From Dunaliella salina (Eukaryota > Chlorophyta > Chlorophyceae > Chlamydomonadales > Dunaliellaceae): a stretch of 10,986 nucleotides of DNA. The DNA lies in assembly GCA_002284615.2 (NCBI GenBank), contig MU069544.1, forward strand, positions 302,182-313,167. The letters are read 5' to 3'. Positions 8,501 to 10,986 of the stretch are shown piece after piece. The position numbers and the translations under genes were made by a program. The stretch's first letter is position 1, and every line of letters begins with the position of its first letter. The notes beneath the pieces were generated by a model. That model was not told where the DNA came from. It saw only the letters and a list, made by a program, of their open reading frames with translations, and searched no databases.

Positions 8501-9756
8501 ATGCCCGGGGCTTTCTTGTAAGCAGAGTCGTGATCACAAGAATGGTGGGCCACATGCCAGGAGATGACCACAAGATGGATCTTCCACACAGGTGAGAAAG
8601 GGATGCGGTTGGGGGAGGGTTGTGATCACAAGAATGGTGGGTCACACGTCCGGGAGATGATCACAAGATGGATCTCTCACACAGTTGAGGGAGATGATCA
8701 CAAAATGGATGATCGCGTGGTTGGGGAAGGGTTGTGATCACGAGTTTGGTGGGTCACATGTCAGGAGAATGACTACAAGAAATGGAGAATTCAAATGAGA
8801 GGTAAGTGAGCGCAAGTACAACGCGGGTTGGCGCATAGTGGTTGTAGAGAGCTCTCAGACTAACCCGAACATGCCGGTGCATTTGCCATTGCATTTTGAG
8901 GTTGGTTTCAAATTGATGGCCAACCAGTAGATTTAGGCGTATCAGTGGCCCTTCATAGTGTATCAACAACGCTGCAAGTAAACCCAGGTTCATCCGTATG
9001 GCTGCTGAAGCATCACATTAGTGTGGTTGCAGAGTCTGCACAGCTGGATCAACTGTGCATCTGCTTTGTCACGCTAGTTCAAACAAAACACCAAAAAATT
9101 ATCAAGTTATTTACTGCTGTTCATACCGCCCAGCAACACTGCATGCTTAGTCTCTCTCAACAGCACTCCTAACAATACTGCATGCTTCCTCTCCTGACAG
9201 CCCTCCCAGCAATACTGCATCATCCTCAGCAGTACCGCATGCCTCCCAGCAATCCTCTTCTGACAGCCCATGGCAGTTAAAAAAAAGCCTCCGCGCAATA
9301 CTGCAAGCTTTTCAGCACACAGCTTCCTTTCCTGACAATTTTGAGGATGGGATGAGGAACAGCCGCCAACAGAGTCGGTTGCTCCACACCCCACATGACC
9401 AAAAGAGGAAAGATTGATCCGCACCTGTCATTCTCTATGTCTGCCACAAGCGCTGCGTGCTCCGCGGCTGAGGGTGTCTTAGTGGGGTTGGAGGCTTGAG
9501 AGCCGTAGTCAAGCCTGCCAACAGGAACAATCACACAAACTGAATTTGATGCGCAGAGGTTCAGACAATGGTTTAAATGGTCATTCCTGCTGCCAACTTT
9601 GGCTCCCAAGCAAGAAAGCCCAAACATGATTCTGACCTCATGGGTCAAAGGGAGCTGTGTGTATGTACTCAACAAGATGCTACCAGCTTGGAAAACGCAA
9701 AGCACGTGCCTGATGCGGTAGTTGTCAAACCATGTGCAGCAAAATGCATTGCAGAG
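2405..9756 (-). CDS. Inositol polyphosphate 5-phosphatase, partial, multi-exon (whole-gene entry)
   Basis: This entry joins the exons listed separately (9756-9710, 9514-9425, 6241-6136, 5818-5726, 4727-4643, 2565-2405). The IPPc family removes the 5-phosphate from inositol phosphates or phosphoinositides, usually on cytosolic membrane faces, with a Mg-dependent endonuclease-like fold. Seen in order: WFDNYRI (compare family GDLNYRI), WSELLATDQL, FAPTFK, LPAYCDRVLFR and SDHKPV, which are the family landmarks of the domain's second half. Splice phases agree at each junction: AG+G, 0/0, 0/0 and G+TG. The N-terminal half of the domain is missing from what I can resolve, and no start codon is assigned. 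After SDHKPV comes a basic and Ser-rich extension ending NPRVIIS, possibly part of a C2-like domain (weak inference). The subfamily (OCRL/INPP5B, synaptojanin, plant 5PTase or protist type) cannot be fixed by eye. Substrate is unknown. Confidence 0.9.
2566..3650 (-). repeat. Minisatellite carrying repeated splice-acceptor sequence
   Basis: On the plus strand, CCCCACACTGCATG-like words recur near 2668, 2778, 2882, 2981, 3072, 3172, 3280, 3448 and 3628, with a further copy at 2560 inside the exon boundary. The period is about 91-110 bases, rising to about 170-180 in the last two units, which contain an extra AGTTTAAG-GGTGAGATG block. A GGTGGTGGTGG run of variable length is in most units. Read on the minus strand each unit has a CCACCACCACACATGCAG-like acceptor followed by about 45 bases matching the start of the 2405-2565 exon. 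Confidence 0.9.
3654..3744 (+). repeat. 17 bp direct repeat
   Basis: GGATTGATGCATTGAAT occurs exactly at 3654-3670 and 3728-3744, 74 bases apart. It may be the decayed tail of the neighbouring minisatellite, since GGTCCCGCATTGTG at about 3697 resembles the unit's core. Confidence 0.85.
3862..3947 (-). CDS. Weak alternative 3' exon
   Basis: After an acceptor, CTGCAAGTTGCAG, this segment can accept the phase 1 end of the SDHKPV exon (G plus GC). It would encode GSNSFLVHLALSFPCAQ, then CPQTLDPDIQP, and stop with TGA at 3864-3862. It would give a short tail in place of the 2405-2565 extension, as an alternative terminal exon. The pyrimidine content of the acceptor is poor and no polyadenylation signal was recognised. 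It may simply be open intron sequence. Confidence 0.2.
4131..4205. repeat. Imperfect inverted repeat
   Basis: GTTACTTTGAAAGCGCTGT at 4131-4149 is nearly complementary to ACAGCACTTTCAAGTAAAC at 4187-4205. The loop itself contains AAGTAACTTTTAAAGTAAC, a smaller inverted repeat. The whole could fold as a nested hairpin. No flanking target-site duplication was seen, so it is not called a mobile element. Confidence 0.65.
4421..4591 (+). repeat. 29 bp tandem array, six units
   Basis: Units start at 4421, 4450, 4479, 4508, 4537 and 4566, each spaced exactly 29 bases. The shared core is CTGGTTACCTACAACCTAC; units four and five carry GCGCGC in place of GCACAC. The array ends about 50 bases from the donor of the SDHKPV exon (minus strand), inside the intron. 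Confidence 0.95.
4643..4727 (-). CDS. IPPc exon with the C-terminal SDHKPV motif
   Basis: An 85-base exon after the acceptor CATAATCCTGCAG and before the donor GTAAAG. It encodes AKALEYYQSPDITT, then SDHKPVTATFVVPT, plus one base (G). S-D-H-K/R-P-V is the last conserved motif of IPPc; its Asp-His pair completes the active site in the endonuclease-like fold, and the strand after it (TATFVV) ends the domain. Joined in phase to the PAYCDR exon, it reads LPLKQ-AKALEYY, the usual spacing. If the donor were not used, the frame would run on to a stop at 4575, adding about 20 unremarkable residues; that could be an intron-retained short form. The G+TG junction to 2565 fits the main form. Confidence 0.95.
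4728..5725 (-). other. Intron between PAYCDR and SDHKPV exons
   Basis: A 998-base phase 0 intron, GTCAGA to TCCTGCAG. It holds one copy of a dispersed repeat (4850-4935) and a TGCCAGGTTT word repeated at about 5232, 5291 and 5517. The 5195-5740 plus-strand frames have no recognisable motif and are treated as non-coding. Confidence 0.85.
4850..4935 (-). repeat. Dispersed repeat, copy 1
   Basis: The minus strand here reads TTTGTTTCTGACC, GCTAGCCGTGTTTGG and TTTGAGGGTCCTTTGGTGAGG. It aligns by eye, with small gaps, to the plus strand at 7400-7510. The two copies are in opposite orientation and in different introns. Confidence 0.6.
5726..5818 (-). CDS. IPPc exon with the catalytic PAYCDR motif
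   Basis: A 93-base, phase 0 to phase 0 exon of 31 codons. It starts VERRKGMHYKHQ, continues RLPAYCDRVLFRSN and ends LPLKQ, followed by the donor GTCAGA. R-x-P-A/S-W/Y-C/T-DR-V/I-L is the second diagnostic motif of inositol 5-phosphatases; its Asp and Arg lie in the active site. Joined to the previous exon it gives PTFK-VERRKG. The V-x-R-x-x-G-x-x-Y spacing before the motif is typical of one branch of the family. The acceptor is ACACACAG at the edge of a long CA run (GT on the plus strand), so the usual pyrimidine tract is replaced by alternating CA. A chance plus-strand donor-like GTAAGT at 5737 falls inside the exon and is ignored. Confidence 0.97.
5819..6135 (-). other. Intron between PTFK and PAYCDR exons
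   Basis: A 317-base phase 0 intron, GTGGGG to ACACAG. Its 3' third is a CA/TG microsatellite. The rest (5881-6135) shows no feature beyond incidental open frames. Confidence 0.9.
5821..5880 (+). repeat. GT/CA microsatellite next to a splice acceptor
   Basis: A run of GT with occasional GC and CATGCGTGCGTGC interruptions. On the minus strand it is a CA run ending ACACAG, the 3' splice site of the PAYCDR exon. Its length is likely to vary between strains. Confidence 0.95.
6136..6241 (-). CDS. IPPc exon with DQL and PTFK motifs
   Basis: A 106-base exon sits between the acceptor CCTTTTGGCATTTGCAG and the donor GTGGGG. The first base completes the Arg codon from the previous exon; then follow WSELLATDQLRKEQ, AASRAFLRFQEKDPM and FAPTFK. 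Known family features are the W-x-x-LL-x-x-DQL helix, the F-x-x-F-x-E turn and the F-x-PT-F/Y-K strand, all present in order and at normal spacing. Of 35 whole codons, 25 end in G or C, unlike the flanking TG-rich intron. The exon ends in phase 0 after Lys, as the next begins. The plus-strand open frames across it have no comparable motif. Confidence 0.96.
6574..6745 (+). repeat. 24/25 bp tandem array, seven units
   Basis: ACAGCTCACGCTGTGCATTG units start at 6574, 6598, 6622, 6647, 6671, 6696 and 6721. The period is 24 or 25 according to two or three T residues before GGCAC. Each unit contains CACAGC-TCAC-GCTGTG (or one base off), a short hairpin. The long open frames here are by-products of the repeat. 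Confidence 0.95.
7057..7095 (+). repeat. 13 bp tandem repeat, three units
   Basis: CAACCTAGCTTTC is repeated three times at 7057, 7070 and 7083 without change. Perfect identity suggests recent slippage. Confidence 0.97.
7400..7510 (+). repeat. Dispersed repeat, copy 2
   Basis: The plus strand reads TTTGTTTCAGGATCC, GCTAGCTGTGCCTAG and TTTGAGGGCCTTTTGGTGAAG, matching copy 1 at 4850-4935 in the same order. Ends are not defined. It could be a short non-autonomous element or an old fragment. Confidence 0.6.
7601..7723 (+). repeat. 39 bp exact direct repeat
   Basis: The segment from CAGAGAGGGATGG to GCAACACGTAG is identical at 7601-7639 and 7685-7723, 84 bases apart. The spacer holds CAGTCAAAACGTGCGACTGC, which resembles CAGTCAACACGCATGACTGC near 6373. 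Confidence 0.95.
8025..8515 (+). repeat. TGATCA-rich satellite with higher-order 88 bp period and an assembly N
   Basis: The basic unit is about 15 bases, TGATCACAAGCACAC or close variants, with about two dozen TGATCA palindromes. A spacer, CCAAGCTCGGGGCCTG, starts at 8100, 8188, 8242 and 8330 and sets an 88-base higher-order period. The third block is only 54 bases and contains the N at 8241, so sequence is probably missing there. After 8350 the units decay. No coding potential is claimed. Confidence 0.97.
8531..8785 (+). repeat. Degenerate repeat related to the TGATCA array
   Basis: GTGATCACAAGAATGGTGGG-like starts occur near 8531, 8621 and 8733 (the last diverged). Each is followed by a CACATG/CACACG word, GGAGATGATCACAAGATGGA and GGTTGGGG-AGGGTT. 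The period is about 90-112 bases. It keeps the GATCACAAG word, so it may be a derived branch of the neighbouring array. Confidence 0.8.
9124..9270 (+). repeat. CAGCAATACTGCATG-type degenerate repeat
   Basis: CAGCAACACTGCATGC, AACAATACTGCATGC, CAGCAATACTGCAT and CAGTACCGCATGC recur between 9131 and 9243, with CTCCTGACAGCCC or similar between them. It lies in the large intron, close to the donor of the 9425-9514 exon. Confidence 0.8.
9425..9514 (-). CDS. IPPc exon between the NYR and DQL motifs
   Basis: A 90-base exon follows the acceptor TTGTTCCTGTTGGCAG and is followed by the donor GTGCGG. It encodes LDYGSQASNPTKTPSAAEHA then ALVADIENDR, the last Arg being split (AG plus G). This part of IPPc joins the NYR motif to the W-x-x-LL-x-x-DQL helix and usually carries a V/L-x-x-x-I-x-x-x-x-W pattern, which LVADIENDR-W fits. 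The Ser/Thr/Pro-rich stretch near the start is longer than in many family members and may be a surface loop. The phase match to the exon at 6241 across a 3.2 kb intron is the best argument for the exon. The longer open frame through it extends into intron sequence and is not the product. Confidence 0.9.
9515..9709 (-). other. Probable GC-AG intron
   Basis: This 195-base interval lies between the tentative WFDNYRI exon and the LDYGS exon. It begins GCACGT and ends GTTCCTGTTGGCAG on the minus strand. A minus-strand GT donor (GAG|GTCAGA) also lies inside it, but it would change the phase (0 instead of 2) and break the join. Confidence 0.5.
9710..9756 (-). CDS. Tentative IPPc exon with divergent GDLNYRI motif (WFDNYRI)
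   Basis: Read on the minus strand, this encodes LCNAFCCTWFDNYRI plus two bases (AG). The family motif at this point is W-x-GD-x-NYRI, in which the Asp and Asn are catalytic or metal-site residues. Here W, D and NYRI are present, but the Gly before Asp and the residue between Asp and Asn are absent. The split Arg codon (AG plus G) joins in phase to the next exon, giving NYRI-R-LDYG. The intron would begin GCACGT, a GC donor one base from the usual GCAAGT. The 5' edge is uncertain: AG occurs at 9758-9757 and at 9761-9760, neither with a good pyrimidine tract, and an in-frame TGA lies just upstream, so the exon must start after it. Alternatively, the true motif exon lies outside the window and this is a chance match. 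Confidence 0.5.
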
Positions 9757-10986
9757 CTGCTGGTGCATGCGTCATGCGCTGCTCGCCTCCAAGTTTGGAC
9801 GGGCGTTCCCAGACAGCTTGACACTTTCCTTACCTTCTTTACTTATCAATTATGTGCGCTGCATTGAAAATGAAAGAAGGCCGCAAACAAATAAGGGCAG
9901 CACTCGAATCAAAGGGGTACTGCGGAAAATTGCCAGCAGTGGGCACCCTCCCTCCCCCAAAATGGGCATATTTTTTGCATGCTAATAAGCATGTGCTCTG
10001 GAGCAGGGGCTAGTCAAGCGTGGTTGCAAATTGCGCTGCTAGATCTTGACCTGCATTGCTGGAGCTTGGTTGGCCTAGATTCAGCGCACATGCCTAATTA
10101 CCTTGCGGCATGCACGCTACTTTTAGACCACCAGCACCCCGTTCTGGGCTAACTGCTGCATTCAAATGGGTGGCTCCTTGTGATTTGACGTATGTCCATT
10201 TTTATACAACAAAAAAGCATCGCAAAAAATAGGAGTGAAACAACCCTGATTTTGGTGATAAGGCACCTGAGCGGTTTCCTTCAGAGAAATTGCAGCATGG
10301 GAGTGCTGGAAAAATAAATTTGTGACCCCTTCTTTTCTATTTCTGAGCACGCAAAGATATTAGCAGAGTATGGGGTTTAAAAGTACAAGATTTTGGAAGT
10401 GAGAAATGGTCCTGGGGTGGAGCTCTGGGATTTTTGAGGGTGATCTGAAAGGGATTCATCTAGGGACCTCCGAGTTTCATTTTTTTTTAGCGAACATGAC
10501 TTTCTATTCACATACCCTCTTTCTCAACAAAATTGGTCGGCATGGGTGGATTTGAGAAAGAAACTTGGGATAGTGTGTATTCCCGTAATGGGGAGTTGCC
10601 TCCCCTGAGAAAGTCCAGCACAAGGAGTGTTATTAAGGTCAATTGTTGGCAATCTCTGTTCCTTTATTCAATTATGCAGTATGTAAGCAAAGTACGTGGT
10701 CAAAGATGCAAAACCCTGGAGTGAAAACCGGTTCAAGGTTGGAGCCTTGGGCCGTTTCCAAGTGATCTGAGACCATTAGAGCGATCTGGTGTATTCCGAT
10801 TTCAGTTTTCTTTTGGTGAGCGCAGTCTTCTTTTGGTGAGCGCAGGAGAGAAAGCATCCAGTGCATTTATTCCAACTTTGGAAAAATGCCTTTCCTCCTC
10901 CTTCACACTGTTTCTTCTTCTCTCATGTCAGAGCGCCTACATCAAACCAAGGCACTAACACACGCGCGCGTGCACACACACACACA
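9757..10986. other. Upstream region without a supported gene
   Basis: This stretch should contain, or lead to, the exons for the first half of the IPPc domain, but no TWN, NKGG or NSHLAAH-like motif was found on the minus strand. From about 10160 to 10800 the sequence is more AT-rich and lacks the TG/CA and TGCATG words of the rest, so a different origin (old transposable element or unique intron) is possible. TCTTTTGGTGAGCGCAG is repeated at 10809 and 10829. The window ends in a CG/CA run (10962-10986). Confidence 0.5.

Larger units (their letters stand above)
6242..9424 (-). other. Large intron (3.2 kb) filled with minisatellites
   Basis: The interval is bounded by exons that share a split Arg codon. 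It contains 24/25, 13, 39 and 15 base repeats, a degenerate roughly 100 base repeat at 8531-8780 and a CAGCAATACTGCATG-type repeat at 9124-9270, each listed separately. Between them (6746-7056, 7096-7600, 7724-8028 and 8790-9120) I see no exon, RNA gene or element with clear ends. A T(12) run at 6291-6302 lies near the distal acceptor. Confidence 0.85.

Noticed and set aside
8025..8515. CRISPR-like array
   Set aside because: Spacers are copies of each other and the setting is eukaryotic; it is a satellite with a higher-order unit.
8795..8803. Plus-strand GAGAGGTAAGTGAG donor-like word
   Set aside because: No upstream exon or matching acceptor was found; it is isolated in the large intron.
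9843..9919. Minus-strand segment reading YPFDSSAALICLRPSF then IFNAAHIID, with acceptor and GTAAAG donor
   Set aside because: The frame is open and the phase would fit 9514, but it shows no IPPc motif and skips the NYRI exon. A pyrimidine tract and AG inside it suggest intron.
10077..10155. Minus-strand segment reading VSPERGAGGLKVACMPQ before GTAATT
   Set aside because: Weak acceptor and no clear match to the NKGG region of the family.

Overview
The window looks like nuclear DNA of an intron-rich eukaryote, most likely a green alga of the Dunaliella/volvocine kind. That assignment is an inference from composition: mid-range GC, exons that favour G or C at third positions, short exons in large repeat-filled introns, frequent TGCATG and TG/CA runs, and one N that marks a draft assembly. 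There is no sign of bacterial operons, rRNA or tRNA. Almost none of the long open frames is a gene; the coding signal is a chain of short minus-strand exons.

The one gene I can support runs on the minus strand from about 9756 down to at least 2405. It encodes the C-terminal half of an inositol polyphosphate 5-phosphatase (IPPc) catalytic domain plus a C-terminal extension. Exons in transcript order are: 9756-9710 (WFDNYRI, a divergent GDLNYRI motif; tentative), 9514-9425, 6241-6136 (DQL and PTFK), 5818-5726 (LPAYCDRVLFR, the PAWCDR-type catalytic motif), 4727-4643 (SDHKPV) and 2565-2405 (a C2-like or Ser-rich extension). All have AG acceptors and GT donors, except a probable GC donor at 9709. 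The codon phase matches across every junction, and the residue order follows the IPPc family. The N-terminal half of the domain (TWN, QE, NKGG and NSHLAAH-type motifs) was not found and should lie in or beyond 9757-10986. The 3' end is unresolved; candidates are at 2280-2357, 2140-2232 and 1656-1761.

Layout: 1-2139 is flank or 3' intron/UTR with a 125-141 bp tandem array, a 20 bp array and a 49 bp array. From 2272 to 2521 lies a 125 bp tandem duplication of exon sequence. From 2566 to about 3650 lies a minisatellite whose unit carries a copy of the last exon's 3' splice site. Intron 4728-5725 and its neighbours hold dispersed repeats. A GT/CA microsatellite sits against the acceptor of the PAYCDR exon. 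The 3.2 kb intron 6242-9424 holds 24/25 bp, 13 bp, 39 bp and TGATCA arrays. The region 9757-10986 is less repetitive and has no exon I can defend.

The main biological interest is that the minisatellites appear to have grown from pieces of the gene's own exon/intron boundaries, multiplying splice acceptors in front of the exon that follows the phosphatase domain.
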